Shown here: in pieces, positions 7,257 through 15,400 of the stretch
Layout: every line of letters begins with the position of its first letter
Position numbering within the stretch: the first letter of the stretch is position 1
Source: a bacterium
GTDB lineage: Bacteria; Vulcanimicrobiota; Xenobia; Xenobiales; JADMJV01
Direction of reading: 5' to 3'
NCBI GenBank assembly: GCA_018780265.1
Contig: JADMJV010000017.1
Location: 18,202-82,201 of the forward strand
Length of the DNA: 64,000 bases
Notes under the pieces: model-generated
Databases searched by the model: none
What the model was told of the DNA's origin: nothing
Seen by the model: only the letters and a program-made list of their open reading frames with translations
Position numbers and translations under genes: made by a program

Positions 7257-8636
7257 TTATAGATCGAACACTTTGCCAGGGTTAAGCAAGCCTTGTGGGT
7301 CCAGGGCTTTCTTGACTCTGCGCACGGTGTCGACCTCATGCGGGCCGCGCGAGAAGCTAAGCGCGGCCTTTTTCAGCAGACCGATGCCATGCTCGGCGCT
7401 GACGCTACCATTGAGGTTGCGCAACAGTTCGTAGAGAAGCTGGTCGGCCCGCTGACATCCCTCCCAAAAGGTCTCGGGATCCATGGCCGACGGTTTCATG
7501 ACGTTGATGTGCAGGTTGCCGTCTCCCAGGTGACCAAACAGATACATCTGGCCCGGGTAGTGAGGAGCCACCTCGCTGAGCAGGGTGTGAACAAACTCGC
7601 CCAGGCGGCCCACCTCGACAGCGATGTCGTTCTTGTGCATCAACCCCAGACTGCCCAAAGACTCGGTGATGTTGTCTCGGTAAGCCCACAAACTGGCCCG
7701 CTCGGTCGAGGACCGGGCCAGCACACCATCGCGCACCAGGCCCTGACTCATCACCTGTTCCATCCACTGCTCCAGTTCGTTGTCGAGCCGCCCCTCCACC
7801 TCGATCAGCACAGCCGCCGGGGGAATCTGAGCAAAGGGGCAAGCACGATCCTGCACCTTCATCACTGCTTCCAGGCAGTTCTGAGCTACGAACTCAAAAG
7901 CTTGCAACTGCAAACGGCCCTGCAAGCGAGCGTGGCTGAGCAATTCCAGGCCGCGATCGATGTTGTCCACGGCCAAAAACATCACCTGGCACTCGCGAGG
8001 CATGATCGTAAGCCGCAAAGTAGCTTGAGTAATCACGCCCAAAATACCCTCGCTACCGATCATCAACTGACGTAAGTCGGGACCTACATTGTCTTTCTGC
8101 ACGGCCGTGCCCAACTTGAGCAAAGTTCCATCGATCAGAGCCACCTGCAGGCCGGTAACCCACTGGCGGGCATGGCCGTAACGAATAACGCGAATGCCGC
8201 CAGCGTTGGTGGCCAGATTTCCGCCGACCTGGCAGCTCCCCTTGGAAGCCAGGTCTATCGGCCATGTAAGTCCAATTTTTTCGCTATGCTGATGAACTTC
8301 CTGATTGGTGATCCCGGCCCCCACCGTCAAGGTCAAACCGAGCGGGTCAACTTCGCCCAGGTGGCGCAAACGCTCCAGACTGAGCACCAATTCCCCTTCG
8401 GCGGCCACGGCCCCGGCACTTAGACCCGTTCGACCTCCCGAGGGAACCACGGCGATGCCGCGCTCGCTACAGAAGCGCAACACCTCGCACACCTCCTCGG
8501 GATGCCTGGGAAAGACCACTGCCGACGGCCGCGGCACGTAGACGCGAGTCCAGTCCCGACCATAGGCTTGCAAATCCTGTGGCTGCCGACTTAAGGGCAC
8601 TTTCTGACTGAGGTCGTCGATCCAGGTGGTTAACAT
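7257..8636 (-). CDS. FAD-linked oxidase (GlcD/D-lactate dehydrogenase family)
   Basis: A 459-residue flavoprotein of the FAD-binding PCMH/GlcD family. The N-terminal FAD domain shows PRHPEEVCEVLRFC, VVPSGGRTGLSAGA, the VGGNLATNAGG motif and IGSEGILGVIT. The C-terminal FAD-oxidase domain contains the FGHLGDGNLHIN and SAEHGIGLLKK signatures. Members oxidise 2-hydroxy acids such as glycolate, D-lactate or 2-hydroxyglutarate and feed electrons to the respiratory chain. The ATG at 8636 is preceded by GGAGG at 5 bases and is preferred to the GTG at 8648. It overlaps the end of tsaD by 7 bases, so it is the last gene of the t6A operon, with no evident metabolic link to it. Confidence 0.9.
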   Translation of the reverse strand: MLTTWIDDLSQKVPLSRQPQDLQAYGRDWTRVYVPRPSAVVFPRHPEEVCEVLRFCSERGIAVVPSGGRTGLSAGAVAAEGELVLSLERLRHLGEVDPLGLTLTVGAGITNQEVHQHSEKIGLTWPIDLASKGSCQVGGNLATNAGGIRVIRYGHARQWVTGLQVALIDGTLLKLGTAVQKDNVGPDLRQLMIGSEGILGVITQATLRLTIMPRECQVMFLAVDNIDRGLELLSHARLQGRLQLQAFEFVAQNCLEAVMKVQDRACPFAQIPPAAVLIEVEGRLDNELEQWMEQVMSQGLVRDGVLARSSTERASLWAYRDNITESLGSLGLMHKNDIAVEVGRLGEFVHTLLSEVAPHYPGQMYLFGHLGDGNLHINVMKPSAMDPETFWEGCQRADQLLYELLRNLNGSVSAEHGIGLLKKAALSFSRGPHEVDTVRRVKKALDPQGLLNPGKVFDL

Positions 8637-9664
8637 GAGTTCCTCCACGATTGTAAGGGCAGGCTGGCGTGCGCGTCCAGCCAGGGGGTAGCGGTAATGC
8701 CAAGTCCAGCCATCTGGTAACCGGCCATAGCGATCATCGCCCCGTTGTCGGTGCAGTATTCAAAAGACGGTACATAAAAGTTGATCCCTCGTTTCTGGCA
8801 TTGCTGCAAGAGGGCCTGCCGCAGAGGTTGATTGGCGGCCACTCCTCCTGCCAGCGATACGCTATTGACGCCGTGGTCCATGGCCGCCTGTAGCGTCTTC
8901 TCCACCAGCACGTCCACCACAGCCTGCTGAAAAGAGGCGCAAAGATCGGCCGGCGAGACTGAACTCTGGGCGTGATGCACCGCCGTTTTCAGCCCGGAAA
9001 AAGAGAAGGCGTAACCCTGATTGCGCATCGGTCGAGGCAGGCGAATTGCGGCCGGGTCTCCCTGCTCGGCCAACTGTTGCACCCGTGGTCCCCCCGGGTA
9101 ACCCAAATTTAGCATCTTGGCCACCTTATCAAAGGCTTCCCCGGCCGCGTCGTCTCGGGTCTGGCCTAGCAGCCGCAACTGTCCCCAATCCTCGACCAGC
9201 ACCAACAGAGTATGCCCTCCCGACACCAGCAAACTGACCCAGGGCGGTTTCAGTTGGGGATGCTCCAGGAGAGGGCTATAGAGATGCCCCTCCAGATGGT
9301 TGACCGGTAGCAAAGGCTTGTCAAAGGCCAGGGCCAGCGTTTTGGCCACGGTCACGCCCACCAAAACGGCCCCGATCAGACCCGGCCCGTGGGTCACGGC
9401 CAGCGCATCCATTTCGGAAAGACTCAAGGAGCTGTCTTCGAGCACCTCCTCGATGAGCGGATGGATGACCTCAAAGTGGCGCCGACAGGCGATTTCCGGC
9501 ACCACTCCGCCATACCTGGCGTGCAATTCCTCTTGCGAAGCGATACGATTGCAAACCACTTGCTGACCATCTTTGAGAATAGCCACCGAAGTCTCATCAC
9601 AACTGGTTTCCAGGGCCAGCACCAAAAATGGACGAAAAGAGGACCCGCGCTGATACTCGAGCAT
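8630..9664 (-). CDS. tsaD: tRNA N6-threonylcarbamoyladenosine transferase TsaD
   Basis: A 344-residue Kae1/Qri7/TsaD family protein, the catalytic subunit that transfers the threonylcarbamoyl group to A37 of ANN-decoding tRNAs. Hallmarks are LALETSCDETSVAI at the N-terminus, ARYGGVVPEIACRRH, the metal-binding HLEGH, VSGGHTLLV, DAAGEAFDKVAKMLNLGYPGG split over adjacent segments, and the C-terminal SLAGGVAAN and YCTDNGAMIA motifs. The length fits the family. The ATG at 9664 has GAAGGAA 5 bases upstream, shortening a longer open frame. It lies 2 bases after rimI in the order tsaE-tsaB-rimI-tsaD. Confidence 0.96.
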   Translation of the reverse strand: MLEYQRGSSFRPFLVLALETSCDETSVAILKDGQQVVCNRIASQEELHARYGGVVPEIACRRHFEVIHPLIEEVLEDSSLSLSEMDALAVTHGPGLIGAVLVGVTVAKTLALAFDKPLLPVNHLEGHLYSPLLEHPQLKPPWVSLLVSGGHTLLVLVEDWGQLRLLGQTRDDAAGEAFDKVAKMLNLGYPGGPRVQQLAEQGDPAAIRLPRPMRNQGYAFSFSGLKTAVHHAQSSVSPADLCASFQQAVVDVLVEKTLQAAMDHGVNSVSLAGGVAANQPLRQALLQQCQKRGINFYVPSFEYCTDNGAMIAMAGYQMAGLGITATPWLDAHASLPLQSWRNSC

Positions 9665-9666
9665 TG

Positions 9667-10173
9667 TTATTCCTTCGTCCGCGTCCCCGAAAGTCCGGCC
9701 AATCGTTGTTGATAACTCTCGGATTGCAGGTTTCCGGCCCACATGATCCAGGCGTCGACACTCCCCTCGTAATATTTGGGGCGAATTCCCACCCGGGCAA
9801 AGCCAAAACGTCGATACATCTGTTGCGCTGCCGGATTGTCGGCGCGCACCTCCAGGGTCATCCAGAGGGCTCCCAATTGAGCCGCCCTACTTACCATGGC
9901 GTGCATCAGTTGCTTGCCCAACTGACGCCCTCGGTAGTCGGGATGCACGGCGATGGAAGTGACGTGGGCTTCATCGAGCACCAGCCAGAATCCAGCATAT
10001 CCGGCCAGATTCCCGTCCGGGGCGCGCAACACGAGGTAGGTAGCTGTCCGATTGTGGGCGAGTTCATTGGCAAAGGCCTCCTCTTGCCAGGTCGTAGTGA
10101 AGGCTTCCTTTTCCAGGCAGCGCACGGCCTCGATATCGGCGGAGGTCATAGATTCGACGGCGAAGCTGCTCAC
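9667..10173 (-). CDS. rimI: Ribosomal protein S18-alanine N-acetyltransferase RimI-like (GNAT)
   Basis: A 168-residue GNAT acetyltransferase. The acetyl-CoA motif A is seen as VHPDYRGRQLGKQLM, with the preceding AHVTSIAV strand and the typical RRFGFARVGIRPKYY C-terminal motif of RimI. A GTG start at 10173 is chosen because it forms a GTGA overlap with the tsaB stop codon and restores the first beta strand (SSFAVESMTSADI) expected for the fold; the internal ATG would lose it. RimI acetylates the N-terminal Ala of S18, and rimI commonly clusters with tsaB and tsaD, as here. Confidence 0.9.
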   Translation of the reverse strand: MSSFAVESMTSADIEAVRCLEKEAFTTTWQEEAFANELAHNRTATYLVLRAPDGNLAGYAGFWLVLDEAHVTSIAVHPDYRGRQLGKQLMHAMVSRAAQLGALWMTLEVRADNPAAQQMYRRFGFARVGIRPKYYEGSVDAWIMWAGNLQSESYQQRLAGLSGTRTKE

Positions 10174-10838
10174 GAATGGTGCACCTGCACGTCGGCTGGC
10201 CGCACATAGTCCGGACGCACTTGGGCCCAGGGAACGGCCCGGCCCTGGTGGGCCAATCGCATCAGCGTGGCCGCCCGCGGTCGCCACAAGTCGGCCGGCA
10301 ACACGGTCAGGTCCGTTCGCGACGGAAGCAATTCGGCACAGGCCAGACAGGCACTCCCCAGCACCATACATCCCCGGGGCAGGCCCTCCACAAAGGCCTC
10401 CGGTCGAGACAGTTGATTGGGCTGCAAGGGCACGGCCACACCCTGCTTCACCTGAAAAACCGACCAGATCACTTCCCCCTTACGGGCATCCAGAGCGGCT
10501 ACCACAGACCCCCCGGTGATGGCATTGCCGGCCAGGGCTTCCAATGTATCGATGGGATAGATGGGAATCGAAAGTGCCTGTCCCAAAGTTTTGGCGATCA
10601 ACAAGCCGGTGCGAACGCCCGTAAAAGAGCCGGGCCCGCCGGTCACGGCCACGCCGGTCAGTTGGCTCAGTGTCAAACTGCTCTGCTGACACAGCAACTG
10701 GACGGCGGGAAAGATCTGAACCAGATGCTGGCGGGGCTGCCCGCCGCTACACTCGGCCAGGATTTTGTGGCCCGAACTCAGAGCCAACGAGTAGGTCTCG
10801 CCAGTCGTATCCAGGGAAAGCAGCAAATCAGACTTCAA
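10170..10838 (-). CDS. tsaB: tRNA threonylcarbamoyladenosine biosynthesis protein TsaB
   Basis: A 222-residue non-catalytic Kae1-like paralogue that partners TsaD. It has the LLLSLDTTGETYSLAL start, the QHLVQIFPAV helix, and the diagnostic GGPGSFTGVRTGL motif followed by AKTLGQAL and ALDARKGEVIW. The start overlaps the end of tsaE by 11 bases and its stop overlaps the rimI GTG, so all three are translated in a coupled fashion. Confidence 0.95.
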   Translation of the reverse strand: MKSDLLLSLDTTGETYSLALSSGHKILAECSGGQPRQHLVQIFPAVQLLCQQSSLTLSQLTGVAVTGGPGSFTGVRTGLLIAKTLGQALSIPIYPIDTLEALAGNAITGGSVVAALDARKGEVIWSVFQVKQGVAVPLQPNQLSRPEAFVEGLPRGCMVLGSACLACAELLPSRTDLTVLPADLWRPRAATLMRLAHQGRAVPWAQVRPDYVRPADVQVHHS

Positions 10839-11289
10839 AATCCCACCCTCGCAGCCGTTCTTGCCAGTTACCCAAAGGAATCAGCTCGATGGAGCGCTCC
10901 TCCTCGCTGACGCCGTAGTCGAGTTTGACTTCCAGGCGATCTTCCGGCAGCAGCGGGCCTGCCACCAGGGGCCACTCCAACACCACCACGTCAGACCCCG
11001 CCAGACACTCCGCCAAACCAATCTCCTCTAACTCTTCTGAGGAACGCAAGCGATAGGCGTCGATGTGATGCAACCTGAGGTTACCCACATAGATCTGCCA
11101 GATAACAAAGGTTGGGCTGGACACTTGATCTTCGGCAATTCCAAGGCCGCCGGCCAATCCCCGTACGAGCGTAGTTTTGCCGCCACCCAGCGGAGCCTCC
11201 AGCGTAATCACGTCGCCGGGACGCACCAACTGAGCCAAACTGTGGCCCAGTGCTTCCGTGGTTGCCGGGCCCGGACTAACGAAGCGCAA
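10828..11289 (-). CDS. tsaE: tRNA threonylcarbamoyladenosine biosynthesis ATPase TsaE
   Basis: A 153-residue P-loop ATPase of the TsaE family, required to reset the TsaBD complex in bacterial t6A synthesis. The Walker A loop is APLGGGKTTL, followed by SSPTFVI, the HIDAYRL strand and VVVLEWP containing the Walker B-like acidic residue. I chose a TTG start at 11289 because GGAGG lies 6 bases upstream and it gives the usual short N-terminus; the open frame also allows a TTG at 11310. First gene of the tsaE-tsaB-rimI-tsaD-oxidase operon. Confidence 0.94.
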   Translation of the reverse strand: MRFVSPGPATTEALGHSLAQLVRPGDVITLEAPLGGGKTTLVRGLAGGLGIAEDQVSSPTFVIWQIYVGNLRLHHIDAYRLRSSEELEEIGLAECLAGSDVVVLEWPLVAGPLLPEDRLEVKLDYGVSEEERSIELIPLGNWQERLRGWDFEV

Positions 11290-11374
11290 GGCCGGCCTCC
11301 ACCGTGACAAAAGGGGGCCTGTTCAAGCAGAAGCGTTCCGACATCAGGAGGGCTTTTCGAAGGCAGATGGGGAA

Positions 11375-11394
11375 ACCTCCATCGGTTTGGAGGT
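11375..11394 (+). promoter_or_regulatory. Hairpin enclosing the ribosome-binding site of the coiled-coil gene
   Basis: ACCTCCA (11375-11381) is perfectly complementary to TGGAGGT (11388-11394) across a 6-base loop. The right arm contains the GGAGG ribosome site of the gene starting at 11400. If formed in the mRNA, the stem would occlude ribosome binding, so it may tune or switch translation. Confidence 0.4.
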
Positions 11395-11399
11395 GCACC

Positions 11400-11753
11400 A
11401 TGGAAGAGTTTGGTCAGAAGGCGAAACAGTCGTTTAAAATGGGCCTTGGCTTTCTGCAAAAAAAGGCTCATCAACAGATGGAATTGGCCAGGTTGCAGGG
11501 CCAACTGAGCAAAACCCAAGAGCACAAGCAACAGGCCTTGCTGACGCTAGGCGAGCGCGTTTGCGTGATGTTTGATATGGACACTTTCAAGGCGGAAGAA
11601 CTGAAAGACGGTGTGGAACAGGTCCGAGAATTCCAAAGTCAGATTCAAGACCTGACCCGACAGATCCAGGAATTGCGCAAGGCGGAAGAAGCACCCGCCA
11701 AAAAGGACCCAGAAGAGGAGCCCGTCGAGTCCGATGAACCCCCTCCGGGCTGA
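11400..11753 (+). CDS. Small coiled-coil protein
   Basis: A 117-residue soluble protein with no signal peptide. Residues about 1-90 form an almost continuous charged helix with heptad-like hydrophobics (two stretches, around LARLQGQLSKTQEHKQQALL and VREFQSQIQDLTRQIQEL). The last 25 residues are an acidic Pro/Glu tail. The ATG at 11400 follows GGAGG by 6 bases and is preferred to the upstream extension. It overlaps the TrmJ-like gene by 20 bases and the two are co-transcribed. No function can be assigned; it could be a scaffold or regulator. The ribosome site lies inside a potential hairpin. Confidence 0.75.
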   Translation: MEEFGQKAKQSFKMGLGFLQKKAHQQMELARLQGQLSKTQEHKQQALLTLGERVCVMFDMDTFKAEELKDGVEQVREFQSQIQDLTRQIQELRKAEEAPAKKDPEEEPVESDEPPPG

Positions 11754-12480
11754 GCAACTTCGAGTCGTTCTGGTGGAAACGATGGGCGAGGCCAATCTGG
11801 GAGCCGTGGCCCGCACCTTGAGTTGCTTTGGAGTGGACGACTGGTGGCTGGTGCGCCCCCAAAGGATGCCCTCGCAGCAGTCCCAAAATTGGGCCTGCCA
11901 CGGGCGCGACTGGTTGAGCAAGATTCAGGTGGCCGACGACTTACAGCAGTCCTTGAGCGGAATCGACCTTTCGGTGGCGGTGACCGGGAAGTCCGGCAAG
12001 CGTCGTCATCGCCTGGTGACCCCAGCTCAACTGGGCAGCGAGGTCATTCCTCGCTTTCAATTGGGCCGAGTGGCTCTGGTCTTCGGCAACGAGGAAAGCG
12101 GCCTGGACAACGCCGACATCGCGCTCTGCCATTGGCGCGTTAAAATTCCTACCGATGAGGTGCACAGCTCGCTCAATCTGGCACACGCCGTCACGGTGAT
12201 GCTCTACGAGTTGGTGGGCCGACACCTGCCCACCGACTTGGGCAGCAAGCCGAAGAAATTTGCGGACCCCCAGCTACTCCAAAACGCCCTGGCCGAAATA
12301 GGACGATTTCTGAGCGAACGTGGTTACCCCAGTCACCAAGCACGCCTGGAAGAAGAACTGCGCAAAGTCAACGACATTCTTCATCGTAGTCAACTGGAGG
12401 TGTGGGAAGTCAACTTTGTGCTGGGGATGTTGCGCCATCTGCGCAACTACGAAGTGGGGCGAGTAACCTCTAGCAACTGA
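11734..12480 (+). CDS. TrmJ-like SPOUT RNA 2'-O-methyltransferase
   Basis: A 248-residue protein of the SpoU/TrmH superfamily, closest in layout to TrmJ (tRNA Cm32/Um32 methylase). It has the N-terminal VVLVETMGEANLGAVARTL motif 1, the trefoil-knot motif 2 VALVFGNEESGLDN and motif 3 PTDEVHSSLNLAHAVTVMLYE, which bind S-adenosylmethionine. The C-terminal about 90 residues form a helical extension as in TrmJ. It overlaps the preceding coiled-coil gene by 20 bases, and its 3' end overlaps the convergent giant TPR gene by 34 bases. The target nucleotide is inferred from family layout only. Confidence 0.88.
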   Translation: MNPLRAEQLRVVLVETMGEANLGAVARTLSCFGVDDWWLVRPQRMPSQQSQNWACHGRDWLSKIQVADDLQQSLSGIDLSVAVTGKSGKRRHRLVTPAQLGSEVIPRFQLGRVALVFGNEESGLDNADIALCHWRVKIPTDEVHSSLNLAHAVTVMLYELVGRHLPTDLGSKPKKFADPQLLQNALAEIGRFLSERGYPSHQARLEEELRKVNDILHRSQLEVWEVNFVLGMLRHLRNYEVGRVTSSN

Positions 12481-15400
12481 ATGCGCGATCGAATTCCGGC
12501 CGCATCCTGAGGACGCTTTTGCGAATCATAAACCTTCCAGAGCAGGTGCAAACAAGGCAACACGGTCGGGTGCTCCTGGCCTAAGCGCTTTTCATAGATG
12601 TCCAGGGCCCGCTTTAAGTAAGTCTCCGCCTGCTGGTGCTGGCCGCTGAGCAGATACAATTCGCCCAACTCCTGCAAAATGGCAGCCGTGTCAGTATGGT
12701 GCGTCCCCAACAGCTTTTCTCGCTGATCCAGTACTCGCTTCAGTCGCGGCTCAGCCTCGGCAAATCTCTCTTGAGACTTGTAAAGACCCGCCAACAACAA
12801 CAACAGCGCCGACAGCGCCGGATGGTCAGCGCGCAGAGCCTTCTCACGGATCCCGAGGGCCTGTTTGAGCAGCGCCTCAGCCGCCTGATCGTTCCGCTGG
12901 TCGAGATACAGTTGAGCCATGGCTTGAAGACTGGCAGCCAGGTCTGGATGCTCACTGCCCAAGCCCTTGGTACGAAGCTCAAGGGCTCGCTTCAAGTGCA
13001 ATTCGGCGGTGGCTCCCCGTCCCTGACCCCGGTGCAGCAGGCCTAAACTGTGCAGGCTATTGGCCAGGTCGGGGTGTTCGTTGCCCAACCTGGTCTCGAG
13101 CAAGCGCAGAGCGTGCGTAAAAATTCGCTCCGCCTGCGGGGCCTTGCCCTGATCCATCAGAGACACACCCAATCCGTGCAAGCCACGCTGCACCTCGGGG
13201 TGGTCATTGCCCAGCAATTTATTGCGAATCTCCAGGCAGCGTTGATAGAGCCCTTCGGACTCCTTGTAACGACCCTGCAGTCGCAAAGTCTCGGCCATCA
13301 AGTAGAAGGATTGAGCCGTCTCGAGATTGGGCTGTTGGGGCACTTCTTCGTAAATTTTCTTGGCCATCTCGGCCGTCTGCCAGGCCTGCGTCAGTTGATT
13401 CTGAGCCAGATAGATCTGAGCCAGGCCCAACAGGCAAAAGCCCGAGTCCGGGTGCTGAGGCTGCTGCCCACGTTCGCGAATCTCCAGTCCTCGGTCAAAC
13501 AGGGCCTCGGCGGCCACGTAGCGCCCCTGATTGAGGTAGAGATTGCCCAATTGCTCCAGGCAAGAGGCAACCTCCGGACGGTCCCCGCCAAATACCTTTT
13601 GGGCGATTTCCAAGGAGCGCTTCAGTGAGCGCTCGGCCATCTCGGGGCGACGACTTTCCAGAAAAACTCGGGCCAATAACTGATGGGTGTGCATGGCCGA
13701 GCCCTGACGATTCTCGGTGTCCTTCTCGCGAATGGCCAGGGCTTTGTTGAGCCGAGCCTCGGCTTCCCCATACAGCCCCCCCTGCAACTCCAGCAAGCCC
13801 AGGCCTTCCAGGCACTCGGCCACCTGAGGCGTCTCAGCCCCCTGCTCACTCCACAAAGCGGCCAGAGCCTGTTCAAACAACTCGCGGGCCGGCTGGGTGT
13901 GCCCTTGCTTTTGCAGCAGTTGGGCCAGCACCTGGCGCACCTGAGCCAGCTTCGGATGCTGGGGCGATAACTTCTGGCTGCGAATTTGCATGCAACGCCG
14001 ATAGAGCCGCTCGGCTTCCTCCAGATTGCCCTGACGTTGCTGCAATTCGCCCAGTTGAAGCAATGAATCGGCTACGGCCAGATGACTGGGGCCCAGCGAC
14101 TGTTCCATGGAATCCAGAGCGCGGCTATAGAAGGGAGCGGCCTGAGCCAACTTGTCCAGTTGCTGGTAGTACTGACCCAAGGCCTCCAAAGTGGGCACCA
14201 AGTCGGGATGGGCAGGAGATACCGACTCCACCAGTCGCAAGGCTTCTTGCAAAGAGTTCTCGGCCTCGGTCATCCGCTGGGTCTGAGACCAGAGAATTCC
14301 TAAAGCGCGATGAAAGCCGGCCAGGTCTGGATGATGCTCGCCCAGCGTGTTCTTGCCCGCCTCCAGACAACGACTCAGCATGGACTGCGCCGCCTCATAT
14401 CGGTTCTGAGCCGAATACACCTCGGCCAGGGCCTGCAAGGACTTGAGCGTTTCAATGTGGTCGGCACCCAGACTGGTCTGACGAAACTCCAAAGAACGCC
14501 GAATCGCAGTCTCGGCCTCAGCCAGGCGACCCGTACCTCGAAAAACCTCGCCCAGGGCATAAGCCAGTCGCGCCGCCGCCAGTCCATCCTGCTTCTCGGC
14601 GATGGCGTAGGCTCGCCTCAGCCAGGCCTCGGCCTTATCCCAAGCCGCCTGTTCGATGGCTCCCCGGGCCAGGTCTTCCAAGGGCAACAAAAATTCGGCC
14701 TCGGATACTTGAGGGCTCTGACTGAGAATCTGCCAGGCCTGCTCGCGCAACCCTTGAGCCGACAGATTCTCGCCCTGTTGCTGGAAGATATTCGAGAGAG
14801 CCTGTAAGGGGGCAAGCAGAGCCGTACTGTTTGGACCGTGACGGTTGGTGGCCAGCTCCAGCCATTGCAGATAAATGCCCTCCGACTCGGCACGACGGTC
14901 CAGACGCAAGAGCGTTGGGCCCAACTGCGAATAGAGTTGAAGTCGTGCTTCGACATCTTCCAGCGGCGTCAACTCCAGGGCCTGTTGGGCAAAAATTGCC
15001 ACCTGCTGATCGGCCTGACGAGCGCTATACAATGTGGCCAGATCGGCAAGAATGGGGCGCAAATCGGCATGTTGGGTGCTCAATCTTTGGGTGCGCATTT
15101 GGAGCGCCTCCAGCAGGCGTGGCTCAGCCTCTTCCAGTCGCGAACTGGCCACCATGACATGCCCCATTAACGCCTTAACCTGTTCCTCAATTTCCGCAGC
15201 CGGAACCGGTAGGCGCACCTCCAGCTTCTGCAAAATCTGTGTGGCGGCTTCGGTTTGTTGGGTCTGGAGCAGCAACTGAGCCAGCCTCAGGCTCACTTCC
15301 ACGGCATCCTCGGCATCGGGAAACTGCAGTCGCTTGCGCAGACAGGTGATGGCCTCGTCCAGATCATTGGCTTTTTCATGAGCCTGAGCCAGATTCCACA

